A stretch of DNA of 32,001 bases from Bacteroidota bacterium (GCA_023433205.1 JAEZDS010000197.1:1-32001), one strand, 5' to 3'. Shown: positions 18,195-27,513, counted from the first letter of the stretch. Notes: a model not told the origin generated them from the letters alone. Made by a program: numbers and translations.

Positions 18195-21100
18195 TTGCGC
18201 AGAATTTCTTTTTTATATCTCTGTCTGTTTTTCAGCACCCTTCTGAAAGCCCAGTTTAATTACGGGCATCAGATGGATTTTGGGAAGAACAGAATTCAGT
18301 ACAAAGATTTTATCTGGACCTATTACGATTACGACCGTTACCGTGTGTATTCCTACCAGGGCGGCAATGAACTGGCGCGTTACGTATCAGTGAGTGTAAA
18401 CCGCCAGCTGCCGGTTCTCGAAAAACGGCTCGATTATCTGAACGAAGACAAGATCAATGTGCTGGTTTACAATAACCAGAATGATTTTAAACAAAGCAAT
18501 CTGGGCCTCAATACCGAAGAACAGACCAACATTGGCGGTGTTACACGAATTATCGGAGACAAGATCAGCGTTTTTTTTAACGGCTCGCATGCCGATCTTG
18601 ATCAGCAGATAAGGGCGGCGCTCGCAGAACTGCTCATAAATAAAATACTCTTCGGCGGAAATGCCCGTGAGATGGTCCGCAACTCAACTGTTCTCAATAT
18701 CCCTGCCTGGTACACACAGGGGCTCGTAAAGTACCTAAGTGAAGGCTGGTCAACCTATCACGATAACCTGATGTATGATGACCTCAAAAACGACAGGTTC
18801 CGGTCGTTCAACAGGCTCAGCGGCAAGCAGGCCGCTCAGGCTGGCCATGCCTTGTGGTATTTTATAGTTTCAACCTATGGTGAAAGTCAGATCACCAATC
18901 TCCTTTATATGACAAGGGTAACACGCGGACCAGAGAACGCATTTATTACCACACTCGGCATTACCCTTCCCAATCTTATCTACGACTTCAGCGAAGCATA
19001 TCAGCGGCGGCTATATATTTTCAGAGATACCCTGCGGCGCTCGCCCATCAAAAACAACAGCGTACTTAAACGTTACAAACCCTTCAGGCATTATTATGAG
19101 GTAAAGGTCAGTCCTGATGGTGAACAGGTAGTTTATGCCCGCAACGAGCTGAATCAGCTGCGCGTTTACCTGCGCAACAACACTACCAGGTCGGAGAAAC
19201 GTTTGCTCAGATATGGTCCTAAAGTTGCGCAGATAGAGGATTACAATTATCCGCTGCTGGGCTGGCATCCAGCGGGCAAGATTGTGGCTATGATCTATCC
19301 GCGGAAAGATCAGCTGATCATTCATACCTACGATCTGGAATCAAAGGAAGAGGTGAAACGTAATCTTCCCAACTTCGAGAAGGTGAACAGCTTCAGTTTC
19401 AGCGACGACGGCAAGAAACTGGCGATGAGCGCTGTAAAAAGAGGCAAGGGTCAGAGCGATATATTTGTATTTGGTTTAAACACCAGCGCCATTGAGCAGC
19501 TCACGAACGATATATGGGATGATGGACATCCGGTGTTTATAAACAGATCGAAACAGATAGTATTTGAAAGCAATCGTATCAATGACACCATAAAACCTTC
19601 TGATGACGCCAATTATTTCGCGCATTTCAACAGGAACAACGATCTTTTTGTAGCCACTTATCCTTTTAAAAGCAAGGTGTTGTTGCGGGTTGAGGAAACA
19701 CCCGACATCAACGAAACGCAGGCCCAGGCCTATGGGGCCAGCCGTTTTATTTTTCTCAGTGACAAGAACGGGATCAGCAACCGCTACCTGGCAGATTTTG
19801 ACAGCAGTATAGCTTTTGTTGACACCACTGAGCATTACCGCTACTTTTTTAATACAAGGGCAGTTACCAACTACGACCGTAATATCCTCGAACAGCATGT
19901 AAATTCCACAGGTACTCACGTTGCAGATCTTATTTACGCCAACGGTAAAGACATGATGCTGGTTACCGAGCTGCCCGATCTGGATGTACTGTCGATCAGC
20001 GAACCAAACAACACCTGGTACCGTGGATTTATCGGTCCCGCCGTCACAGATCCGGGTGCCTACCGCGATGCAAAGAACGACGAGATAATTACTCCGCATA
20101 AACCAGAGATAAACAAGGGCATTGATTTCGACAATTATCGCTTCTCAAACGAGCGTGGCACGGCAGGCAGAGGAGCCGCTCCCCGCGATACTGGTGCAGC
20201 AAGACGCGACAGCATAATTACACCGAAAGGAAATAAATTTGTTTTTCCTATTCAGCGCAACTACTACACCTCGTTTTACACTGATTATATTGTAACGCAA
20301 TTCGACAATTCCTTCCTGGCCAATAACTATCAGGTTTTTGGTTATACCGGGCTCAACGGGGCCATTTATCTGAACCCCGGATTTAATTTCCTCAGCAAGG
20401 TGGCTATCAGCGATCTTTTTGAAGACCAGCGTATCATTGGCGGTTTCAGGATCAATCCAAGCCTCGATAACGAATTTATGCTGGCCTGGGAACAGCGCAA
20501 ACGCCTCGTTGATCATCAAATCGTGCTCGACAGGCAAACATTTGCCACTGTGCCTTTCGCTCCGGCCTCTCTTACCGCATTTAATCTGAAAGTAAATACC
20601 AGTACGGCTAAGTATTCTGTGAAATACCCTTTTAGTCCGGTTTCTGCGGTACGGTTTTCACTCTTGTACAGGAACGACCGTTATATGCCGCTTTCAAGGG
20701 GTGATATTTCCCTGCCGGTTCGGCCGCTGTTTGATAATCTTGGCGGAGTTCGTGCAGAATATATTTTCGACAACACAAGGCATATCATGCTTAATATCAT
20801 GAATGGTATGCGCTTTAAAGTGTGGACCGAGTACTGGCGTTACTATTCCGCCGACCCGCGCGATCTGTTCACCTCTGGTTTTGACGCCCGGCATTATATG
20901 AAAGTGCACCGGCAGATCACCTGGTGTAATCGTATAGCCGGGGGCAATTCACTTGGCAGCGACCGGCTGATCTTTTATCTGGGCGGTGTCGACAACTGGC
21001 TGAATCCCAGCTTTAATAACAATGTGAATGTTGTAAAGCCCGAGCAGTACGGTTTTCAGACCCTTGCCACCAACATGCGCGGATGGCAGCAGAACATAAG

Positions 21101-21494
21101 GAACGGCAATAATTTTCTGGTGTATAACTCAGAACTGAGGATCCCGCTGATCCGCTATCTGCTCGATCATCCTGTGCGATCTGACTTCCTGAATAATTTC
21201 CAGGTTGTTGGATTTGGCGATGTGGGAATGGCCTGGTATGGACTTAGCCCGTTAAGTGAAGAAAATACCGAGAACGTTAAGCGGTATGTGCAGAATGATC
21301 CTGATATAGGTAAAGGAGGCACCGGCATTGAAGTTACCGTAATTGATCACAAGAACCCGCTGGTGGGTGGCGTGGGCTTTGGCTTCAGATCGAGGCTGCT
21401 TGGTTACTTTGTACGTCTTGATTTTGGATGGGGCATTGATAATTGGCAGGTCCAGAAAAGAATCGTAGGTTTATCCTTAACAACAGACTTTTGA
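18195..21494 (+). CDS. Large outer-membrane protein: peptidase-like N-terminus, TolB-like propeller, C-terminal barrel
   Basis: A 1099-residue exported protein whose only sensible start is a TTG at 18195, because the signal peptide MRRISFLYLCLFFSTLLKAQ follows directly and no ATG lies upstream in frame. Residues about 30-290 resemble a peptidase M1/collagenase-like scaffold (IPAWYTQGLVKYLSEGWS), but I see no HExxH, so it is probably inactive. Residues about 300-500 are WD40/PD40-like blades (VSPDGEQVVYARNE, FSFSDDGKKLAMSAV, DDGHPVFINRSKQIVFES) as in TolB. A Gly/Ala/Arg-rich linker sits near 650-680. The remainder is rich in alternating aromatic strands and ends in TTDF, as expected of an outer-membrane barrel. 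Similar PD40 proteins are common in Bacteroidota; the role is unknown. Confidence 0.82.
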   Translation: MRRISFLYLCLFFSTLLKAQFNYGHQMDFGKNRIQYKDFIWTYYDYDRYRVYSYQGGNELARYVSVSVNRQLPVLEKRLDYLNEDKINVLVYNNQNDFKQSNLGLNTEEQTNIGGVTRIIGDKISVFFNGSHADLDQQIRAALAELLINKILFGGNAREMVRNSTVLNIPAWYTQGLVKYLSEGWSTYHDNLMYDDLKNDRFRSFNRLSGKQAAQAGHALWYFIVSTYGESQITNLLYMTRVTRGPENAFITTLGITLPNLIYDFSEAYQRRLYIFRDTLRRSPIKNNSVLKRYKPFRHYYEVKVSPDGEQVVYARNELNQLRVYLRNNTTRSEKRLLRYGPKVAQIEDYNYPLLGWHPAGKIVAMIYPRKDQLIIHTYDLESKEEVKRNLPNFEKVNSFSFSDDGKKLAMSAVKRGKGQSDIFVFGLNTSAIEQLTNDIWDDGHPVFINRSKQIVFESNRINDTIKPSDDANYFAHFNRNNDLFVATYPFKSKVLLRVEETPDINETQAQAYGASRFIFLSDKNGISNRYLADFDSSIAFVDTTEHYRYFFNTRAVTNYDRNILEQHVNSTGTHVADLIYANGKDMMLVTELPDLDVLSISEPNNTWYRGFIGPAVTDPGAYRDAKNDEIITPHKPEINKGIDFDNYRFSNERGTAGRGAAPRDTGAARRDSIITPKGNKFVFPIQRNYYTSFYTDYIVTQFDNSFLANNYQVFGYTGLNGAIYLNPGFNFLSKVAISDLFEDQRIIGGFRINPSLDNEFMLAWEQRKRLVDHQIVLDRQTFATVPFAPASLTAFNLKVNTSTAKYSVKYPFSPVSAVRFSLLYRNDRYMPLSRGDISLPVRPLFDNLGGVRAEYIFDNTRHIMLNIMNGMRFKVWTEYWRYYSADPRDLFTSGFDARHYMKVHRQITWCNRIAGGNSLGSDRLIFYLGGVDNWLNPSFNNNVNVVKPEQYGFQTLATNMRGWQQNIRNGNNFLVYNSELRIPLIRYLLDHPVRSDFLNNFQVVGFGDVGMAWYGLSPLSEENTENVKRYVQNDPDIGKGGTGIEVTVIDHKNPLVGGVGFGFRSRLLGYFVRLDFGWGIDNWQVQKRIVGLSLTTDF

Positions 21495-21502
21495 AGTTAA
21501 CT

Positions 21503-21865
21503 ATGAGCACAATCATCATCCTGCTGGTAATAGGTGTTATTGCGGGATATCTCAGCGGGCTGATAGGCATTGGTGGTGGTATTGTAATTGTACCTTTTCT
21601 TGTTTATGTTTTACACATGGGGCAGAAAACGGCTCAGGGAACAACCCTGTGTATGTTCCTTATCCCCATTGGCGCTTTAAGCGTTTATAATTATCACAAG
21701 GCCGGGCATGTTGATTTTAAGACTGCCGCAATCATCGCGGTAACTTTTATCATTGGCAGTTATTTCGGCAGCAAAACGGCGGTATCTATCGATACAAAAA
21801 TGGTACGGCAGATCTTTGCTATTTCACTCATCCTTATCGGTATAAAAATGTTATGGAACAGGTAG
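21503..21865 (+). CDS. Half-size TauE/SafE-type permease
   Basis: A 120-residue membrane protein from the ATG at 21503. An in-frame ATG at 21443 lies inside the previous gene and would add a non-hydrophobic leader. The glycine-rich GYLSGLIGIGGGIVIVPFL is the TauE/SafE signature, with about four hydrophobic segments in total. Full TauE/SafE anion exporters have eight and about 250 residues, so this one should work as a dimer of halves. Transport of sulfite or organic sulfonates is known for relatives; the substrate here is unknown. Its end overlaps the start of the M20 gene by 13 bases, so the pair is likely translated together. Confidence 0.9.
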   Translation: MSTIIILLVIGVIAGYLSGLIGIGGGIVIVPFLVYVLHMGQKTAQGTTLCMFLIPIGALSVYNYHKAGHVDFKTAAIIAVTFIIGSYFGSKTAVSIDTKMVRQIFAISLILIGIKMLWNR

Positions 21866-23085
21866 CGCCTGTTCTGGAGAAGATAAAACTTCTGGCTGCG
21901 GAACTACACCCGGGGCTGGTGGCTGTGCGCAGGCATCTGCATCAGCATCCTGAACTTTCTTTTAAAGAATTTAAGACCTCTGAATTTCTCGCTTCAAAAC
22001 TGGAAGAAGCTGGGATCAGTTTTAAAAGGGGTTACGTAAAAACAGGAATTGTCGCCGTGATAGAAGGGAAAGATCCTGGCGCTGCTACAGTGCTGCTGCG
22101 TGGCGACATGGATGCGCTGCCAATTGAGGAGCAAAATGATGTGCCTTACAGGTCGCAGAACAAAGGTGTGATGCATGCCTGCGGACATGATGTTCACAGT
22201 ACCTGCGCGCTGGGTGCCGCTCTCATTCTGCACAGGCTGCGCCACGAATGGCAGGGCACAGTAAAAGTAATGTTTCAGCCCGGAGAAGAGGTTTTGCCAG
22301 GTGGCGCCAGCCTGATGATTGAAGAAGGTGTGCTTGATGGTGTTGACAAAGCAGTTGCCCTGCATGTTTTTCCTTCAATGGATGCCGGCAGGGTTGGCTT
22401 CAGACCCGGCATGTACATGGCCAGCACCGATGAATTGCGCATTACAGTGAATGGTAAGGCAGGGCATGCAGCTATGCCTGAAGATTACATCAATCCACTT
22501 GTTATTGCTGCTGATATTCTGCTTGCTATTGAAAAGAAGTTCATGGCAAAAGACGCTTTAAAGGGTACGCCGGGAGATAACATACCCACGGTAGTGGCCT
22601 TTGGCAGGATAGAGGGCAAGGGCGCAACCAATATCATTCCTGAAAAAGTTTATCTCGAAGGTACATTCCGCACCATGGATGAAAACTGGCGTAGCTCGGT
22701 TCACCGACAACTGCAGCAGATAGTACGTGATGTTTCGCGCAGGTATGGCGTTATAAGCGAAATCGAAATCCTGAAGGGTTATCCGTTTCTTGTAAATGAT
22801 GTGGAATTTACAAAGGCCTGCGCAAAAACCGCACGGCTGGTACTTGGCGAGAACAATGTTGATGATCTGCCTGTAAGAATGACGGCGGAAGATTTTGCTT
22901 TTATCTCACAGAAGGTCTCCAGCTGTTTTTTCAGACTGGGCACCGATAACAAAGCGCGGGGTATCACCAGCGGCGTACATACTCCTACTTTTGATGCCGA
23001 TGAAAAAGCCCTTGAGACCGGCGCTGCAATGATGGCATGCCTGGCAGTGACCGCCAACAATAGCACAACCAAACGCGAGGCCTGA
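21853..23085 (+). CDS. M20 family metallopeptidase / N-acyl amino acid amidohydrolase
   Basis: A 410-residue M20D-type amidohydrolase, which hydrolyses N-acyl or N-aminoacyl bonds with a two-metal centre. Signatures are LLRGDMDALPI at 81-91, HACGHDVHS at 108-116 (with C110 and H112 as likely metal ligands), and FQPGEE at 141-146, where Glu145 is the general base. The lid domain follows at about 190-310 (NGKAGHAAMPED). No signal peptide, so cytoplasmic. The usual annotations are hippurate hydrolase or N-acetyl-diaminopimelate deacetylase; I cannot choose between them. It starts inside the permease gene, which hints at a joint uptake or export and cleavage function. Confidence 0.94.
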   Translation: MEQVAPVLEKIKLLAAELHPGLVAVRRHLHQHPELSFKEFKTSEFLASKLEEAGISFKRGYVKTGIVAVIEGKDPGAATVLLRGDMDALPIEEQNDVPYRSQNKGVMHACGHDVHSTCALGAALILHRLRHEWQGTVKVMFQPGEEVLPGGASLMIEEGVLDGVDKAVALHVFPSMDAGRVGFRPGMYMASTDELRITVNGKAGHAAMPEDYINPLVIAADILLAIEKKFMAKDALKGTPGDNIPTVVAFGRIEGKGATNIIPEKVYLEGTFRTMDENWRSSVHRQLQQIVRDVSRRYGVISEIEILKGYPFLVNDVEFTKACAKTARLVLGENNVDDLPVRMTAEDFAFISQKVSSCFFRLGTDNKARGITSGVHTPTFDADEKALETGAAMMACLAVTANNSTTKREA

Positions 23086-23160
23086 TCGGCCACCTGAAAT
23101 ACCGGCCCGGGAGAGAGCCGTTCTCTCACAATTTCCTACCTTTAAATACGTTAATTAATA
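23086..23160 (+). promoter_or_regulatory. Short intergenic region with hairpin and possible -7 box
   Basis: A perfect 6-bp hairpin GAGAGA-GCCGT-TCTCTC (23111-23127) is followed by TACCTTTA (23137-23144), close to the Bacteroidota -7 box TAnnTTTG, 16 bases before the ATG of the next gene. No TTG is found at the expected -33 distance, so this is a weak promoter call. Confidence 0.35.
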
Positions 23161-26100
23161 ATGCTGCTGCGGCTTCCGGCATTTCTATTGTTTTTTCTGG
23201 TACTTTGCGGAAGCTACCATGCCCAGCTATTTGAATCAAAACAGCAAAAGTTCTACGCTGCTGTTTCCGATACGCTTGTTTTAGACAGTCTTAGCCTTGT
23301 ACCGGGCACTGTGAGCATGGAGCTTTTTCCGGCCGGCAGTTCTGAGCCTGTGATCGATTATGCGCAGCATGCACTGATATTTTCTGGACACCGCCCTGAT
23401 TCAGCAAGGATCCGCTACCAGCGTTTCCCCTATAACTTTGAGAAACGACATTTTCATAAAGACCAGAGTCAGCTGTACGCAGACCTCAGTCGGCACAACC
23501 CCTTCACCATCCGTTACAATGCACCGAACCGCAGCGATCTTTTTGTGAGTGATGGTCTGAATAAGAATGGGAACATCAGCCGGGGAATTTCCTTTGGCAA
23601 TAACCAGGACGTGGTGATGAACAGCAATCTTAATCTGCAGGTGAGCGGAAAGCTGACCCCCGAGATTGATCTGCTGATGGCAGCCACAGATAACAATATA
23701 CCTTTCCAGGCTGATGGAACTACAGCGCAGCTCCAGGAATTTGACAAGGTTTTTGTGCAGCTCAGCAACGAGAACAATAAGATGGTGGTTGGCGACTACC
23801 AGCTTTCACGTCCTCAGAATTCCTATTTTATGAATTTCTACAAACGCGCTCAGGGTTTTTCGGCAGATAACACCACCATTGATACCATAGGGGGGAAGGA
23901 GGTGTCTTTTAAAACCACGATGGCCGGTGCGGTTTCAAAGGGAAAATTCGCCAGGCAGGTGTTTTTCGGCATTGAAAGCAACCAGGGGCCTTACCGGCTA
24001 CGTGGCGCCGAAAACGAGATGTTTATCATTGTTCTTAGCGGTACCGAAAAGATCTACATCGATGGCAGATTACTGCAGCGTGGTCAGGAGAACGATTATA
24101 TCATCGACTATAACACCGGCGAGCTCACCTTTACCGCAAGGCAATTGATCACAAAAGACAAAAGGATAGTGGCGGAATTTCAGTACGCTGAAAGAAACTA
24201 CGCGCGGTCACTTTTCTTTTTTGCAGAGGAGGTTTCTACGCGGAAAACCAAAGCCTATATGAACTTTTTCAGCGAGCAGGACAACAAGAACCGGCCGCTT
24301 CAGCAAACGTTAAGCCAGGATCAGAAGGATCTGCTGTATAGTATTGGTGATTCGCTCTCTGATGCATATTACAGCGGAGTTGAAGAAGCGGCATTTAACA
24401 ACAACGATGTTTTTTATATGCAGCGCGATACTGTGGTTGAGGGCGTGTATTTTGAAAATGTTTATGTGTACAGTATTGATCCGGAGCTGGCAAGGTACCG
24501 GCTCAAATTCAGCAATGTGGGAGTTGGACGCGGCAATTACAGGCAGGTAAGTTCCGGAGCAAACGGCAGGGTGTTTGCCTGGGTAGCGCCGGTTAACGGT
24601 CAGCCACAGGGCAGTTTTGAACCGCTTATTCCGCTGGTGACCCCAAAGCAGCAGCAAATGCTTACCGCAGGGGTAACACACAGTATAAACAGCAACCAGT
24701 CAATCGCTGTTGAGGGTGTGTATACACGAAACGACATAAATCGTTTTAGTGAAATACACAAGAAGAACGATGAAGGCAGCGGGGTGAAAGTGAGCAGTAA
24801 AAATGCGCTGCCACTGTTAAACGAAGCACAGGAAGAGCAGGCAAGGCTTATTACGAACATACAGTACGAATTTGTTCAGCAGCGTTTTACGCAGATTGAA
24901 CGATTCAGAAGTATTGAGTTCGACCGCGACTGGAACCGTCCGCTTGGAGGAGCTATCCTGAACGATCAGCACCTGGCAGGAACAGAGGTGGGACTTTGGA
25001 AAAATGCCGGAAGCGGACTTTCCTATATCTTCAGTTCTTTTCATGAAGGAGATAATTATCAGGGAATAAGGCACAATGTGCTGGGCAGCCACCGGCACCG
25101 AGGGATGGATATCAAGTATAACGGTTCTCTGTTGAATACAGAAGATAAGGGCAGTTTAATGACCACCCGTTTTTACAGGCATAAATCGCTGCTCTCGCAA
25201 AAAGTTGACCGTGTTCTGCTGAGTTTTAGTGATGAGTATGAAAAAAACATGTTCTTCCGCAGTGAGAATAGTACACTTCTGCCACGGGCGTATAATTTCT
25301 GGGAATGGGAGGCGAGTATCTCCAATGCCGACAGCAGCAGAAACAGAACGAAACTTTTTTACCGTGAGAGACGCGATAAACTGGCTTACGGAAATGAATT
25401 AAGTGACAGCACCTTCGCCACCAATATTGGATTGCAGGCTTCGGTTTTTTCAATCAAAAACAATCCGTTCTCGGTGCTTATCACTTACCGCCAGCTTGAA
25501 TTGAAAAATGTGGTGAGCAATTCACTGAAGCCGGATAACACGCTGCTTAACCGCGTTGAGTACAACCCGCGCTATTTTAAGGGACTTATCACAGCCAATC
25601 TTTTTTATGAGACCGGTTATGGTATGGAAAACAAACGCGAGTTCCATTATCTTGAAGTAGCTCCCGGGCAGGGACAGTTTACCTGGAACGATTACAATGG
25701 TAATGGCATCAAAGAACTCAATGAGTTCGAGATAGGACAGTTTGCCGATCAACTGCGTTACATCAGGGTTTTTACTCCCACCAACGAGTATGTGAAGGTG
25801 CTGCAGAACCAGATGAGTCTTTCGATGAATGTGAGGCCTTCTTCCCTGTTGCGATCCCCCCAAACAAAGGCAGGGTTGTTCTTAAACCGCTGGGCTTTAC
25901 AAACCGCCATGCGTTATGATAACCGCACAGGCAACAGCAGCGAACTTAAATACTACTCGCCGTTTGCCGGGGTGGCCGATAGTTTGCTGCTTGCCAGAAA
26001 TAATAATATACGGCAAAGCGTGTTTTTTAATCAGACCTCAGCAGTATTTGGGGCAGATTACACCTATATAAACAATCAGTCGAGGCAACTGCTCACCAAC

Positions 26101-26643
26101 GGCATCGAGAACCGCGATCTCACTTCACATGAGCTGAGGGCCCGGCTTAATTTCCTAAGGGCCTGGGCGCTCAACAGCAGTGTAATGGGCTCGTTAAAAA
26201 GTTTTGGTTCAGAGTTCTTCCGGCAGCGCAACTTTAATATTTATGCCCGCGAAACCGAGCACCGGCTTTCTTTCCAGCCCAATACAGTGTTCAGGATCGG
26301 TACCCGTTACAAATACAATCAAAAACAAAACCGTATTGATGAAGGCAACCAGATCGCCCTGCTGCACACCTATGGGTTTGATCTGAAATACAACCAGACT
26401 GAGAAAGGCAGCTTTAATGGCAAGCTCGATCTTATTATGATAGACTACAACGGCGAATTAAATTCACCTGTAGCTTATGAGATGTTAAACGGTTTGCGTA
26501 CAGGTCGTAACTACACCTGGGAAGTAAGTTACCAGCGCAACCTCAATAACAATATGCAGATAAGTGTGAGTTACAACGGCAGGCGTTCTCCCGATGCGCC
26601 AACAGTTCACCTCGGCGGCGCCCAGGTACGGGCGTTCTTTTAG
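23161..26643 (+). CDS. Large predicted outer-membrane protein of unknown function
   Basis: An 1160-residue exported protein. Residues 1-22 are a signal peptide ending in SYHAQ. A conserved-looking block follows at about 130-220: NGNISRGISFGNNQD, LQVSGKLTPEIDLLMAATDN and VVGDYQLSRPQNSYFMNF. After it comes a region with YIDGRLLQRGQENDYIIDYN, then hundreds of residues of alternating hydrophobic/aromatic strands ending in VRAFF, as in outer-membrane barrels. A calcium-loop-like DYNGNGIKELNEFE sits near 844-857. I have a memory of similar Bacteroidota hypothetical proteins carrying the SRGISFGNNQD block but no named function. No T9SS sorting domain. It stands alone between the M20 gene and psd. 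Function unknown. Confidence 0.8.
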   Translation: MLLRLPAFLLFFLVLCGSYHAQLFESKQQKFYAAVSDTLVLDSLSLVPGTVSMELFPAGSSEPVIDYAQHALIFSGHRPDSARIRYQRFPYNFEKRHFHKDQSQLYADLSRHNPFTIRYNAPNRSDLFVSDGLNKNGNISRGISFGNNQDVVMNSNLNLQVSGKLTPEIDLLMAATDNNIPFQADGTTAQLQEFDKVFVQLSNENNKMVVGDYQLSRPQNSYFMNFYKRAQGFSADNTTIDTIGGKEVSFKTTMAGAVSKGKFARQVFFGIESNQGPYRLRGAENEMFIIVLSGTEKIYIDGRLLQRGQENDYIIDYNTGELTFTARQLITKDKRIVAEFQYAERNYARSLFFFAEEVSTRKTKAYMNFFSEQDNKNRPLQQTLSQDQKDLLYSIGDSLSDAYYSGVEEAAFNNNDVFYMQRDTVVEGVYFENVYVYSIDPELARYRLKFSNVGVGRGNYRQVSSGANGRVFAWVAPVNGQPQGSFEPLIPLVTPKQQQMLTAGVTHSINSNQSIAVEGVYTRNDINRFSEIHKKNDEGSGVKVSSKNALPLLNEAQEEQARLITNIQYEFVQQRFTQIERFRSIEFDRDWNRPLGGAILNDQHLAGTEVGLWKNAGSGLSYIFSSFHEGDNYQGIRHNVLGSHRHRGMDIKYNGSLLNTEDKGSLMTTRFYRHKSLLSQKVDRVLLSFSDEYEKNMFFRSENSTLLPRAYNFWEWEASISNADSSRNRTKLFYRERRDKLAYGNELSDSTFATNIGLQASVFSIKNNPFSVLITYRQLELKNVVSNSLKPDNTLLNRVEYNPRYFKGLITANLFYETGYGMENKREFHYLEVAPGQGQFTWNDYNGNGIKELNEFEIGQFADQLRYIRVFTPTNEYVKVLQNQMSLSMNVRPSSLLRSPQTKAGLFLNRWALQTAMRYDNRTGNSSELKYYSPFAGVADSLLLARNNNIRQSVFFNQTSAVFGADYTYINNQSRQLLTNGIENRDLTSHELRARLNFLRAWALNSSVMGSLKSFGSEFFRQRNFNIYARETEHRLSFQPNTVFRIGTRYKYNQKQNRIDEGNQIALLHTYGFDLKYNQTEKGSFNGKLDLIMIDYNGELNSPVAYEMLNGLRTGRNYTWEVSYQRNLNNNMQISVSYNGRRSPDAPTVHLGGAQVRAFF

Positions 26644-26730
26644 TTGTTAACCACCTATACTCGTATGTTGTTAAGTACAGGGCATGCCACCTCATAAAAA
26701 CCTATGTGAAAACCTATGTTCCCTATGATC

Positions 26731-26748
26731 CCCCGATATGTATCGGGG
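26731..26748. repeat. Perfect hairpin CCCCGATA-TG-TATCGGGG between convergent genes
   Basis: Eight perfect pairs with a 2-base loop in the gap between two convergent genes (ends at 26643 and 26774). No T-run follows on the plus strand (TTGTT), and on the minus strand GATC follows, so it is at best an imperfect bidirectional terminator. Just upstream CCTATGTG, CCTATGTT and CCCTATG repeat in a row (26701-26727). Confidence 0.6.
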
Positions 26749-26773
26749 TTGTTAAATATGCGGTAAGCCTCTC

Positions 26774-27430
26774 TCAGAACTCCCCGATAACCGTCTGGCA
26801 GCCACGCACACTCTCGCCGATCTTTACTTTCAGCTGGGTACCAACAGGCAGAAAAAGATCAACTCTCGACCCGAATTTAATAAATCCCATTTCGCCGCAC
26901 TGCTCAGCTTTATCGCCTTCTTTACAATACCACACAATTCTTCGAGCCAGCGCACCGGCTATCTGCCGAAAAAGGATCTCGGTACCGTTCTCGTGTTTAA
27001 CAACAACTGTTGTGCGTTCGTTATCAGTGCTGCTTTTAGGTTCCCAGGCGGCGAGAAATTTGCCCGGATGGTATTTGAAAAATGTAACCAGTCCGCCAAT
27101 AGGAAAACGGTTCACATGAACATTAATGGGACTCATAAAAATACTTACCTGCAGACGTTTTTCTTTAAAATATTCATGTTCGGTGGCCTCTTCAATAACC
27201 ACCACCTTGCCATCAGCAGGGGCAATTATCAGATTATGGCCGGTAGTGTGTTGTCTTGTTGGATGCCTGAAGAATTGTACGATTATCACAATAAACGAGC
27301 CTGCCATGATGTACGACATCCAGTGAGCCAGAGGTGAAGCCGGGAAAAAGTAATGCGCGATAAAAACGATTATAGCGCTGAATAGTATGGCGAATAAAAG
27401 GCTTGCGCGCCCTTCTTTGTGGAATTTCAT
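26774..27430 (-). CDS. psd: Phosphatidylserine decarboxylase, short form
   Basis: Converts phosphatidylserine to phosphatidylethanolamine at the inner membrane. The start is taken at the ATG at 27430 (MKFHKEGRASL), giving 218 residues. A TTG at 27445 in frame falls inside a TATATTTG box and is unlikely to be used. Two hydrophobic segments lie at about 10-30 and 36-54. APADGKVV at 70-77 and SPINVHVNRFP at 100-110 are family motifs, and FGSR at 186-189 holds the Gly187-Ser188 bond cut to make the pyruvoyl group. The short length and single GS site match the archaeal/Bacteroidota-type enzyme. pssA is not next to it. Divergent from icd. Confidence 0.95.
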   Translation of the reverse strand: MKFHKEGRASLLFAILFSAIIVFIAHYFFPASPLAHWMSYIMAGSFIVIIVQFFRHPTRQHTTGHNLIIAPADGKVVVIEEATEHEYFKEKRLQVSIFMSPINVHVNRFPIGGLVTFFKYHPGKFLAAWEPKSSTDNERTTVVVKHENGTEILFRQIAGALARRIVWYCKEGDKAEQCGEMGFIKFGSRVDLFLPVGTQLKVKIGESVRGCQTVIGEF

Positions 27431-27442
27431 AAAAGCTTTTGT

Positions 27443-27450
27443 CAAATATA
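27443..27450 (-). promoter_or_regulatory. psd: psd -7 box TATATTTG
   Basis: On the minus strand TATATTTG matches the Bacteroidota -7 consensus TAnnTTTG and ends 12 bases before the psd ATG at 27430. No TTG is visible at the -33 distance. Because the box includes the in-frame TTG at 27445, the shorter psd start is preferred. Confidence 0.55.
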
Positions 27451-27483
27451 TGCTTTTGATTCATAAAAATTGCCCGCCAGACC

Positions 27484-27513
27484 TTTGTAGTTGCCCCCGC
27501 TTTCCTAAATTTG
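27484..27513 (+). promoter_or_regulatory. icd: icd promoter: TTTG, 18 bases, TAAATTTG
   Basis: TTTG at 27484-27487 and TAAATTTG at 27506-27513 are 18 bases apart, a full match to the Bacteroidota housekeeping sigma pattern. Transcription should start near 27520 and give a leader of about 30 bases rich in A, without a clear Shine-Dalgarno sequence. The best promoter in the window. Confidence 0.75.

Noticed and set aside
19476..20099. 207-codon minus-strand frame opposite the propeller-barrel gene
   Set aside because: Shadow frame inside a well-supported gene without recognisable motifs.
27431..27445. TTG at 27445 as start of psd
   Set aside because: It falls inside the TATATTTG -7 box, and the ATG at 27430 gives the family-like start MKFHKEG.
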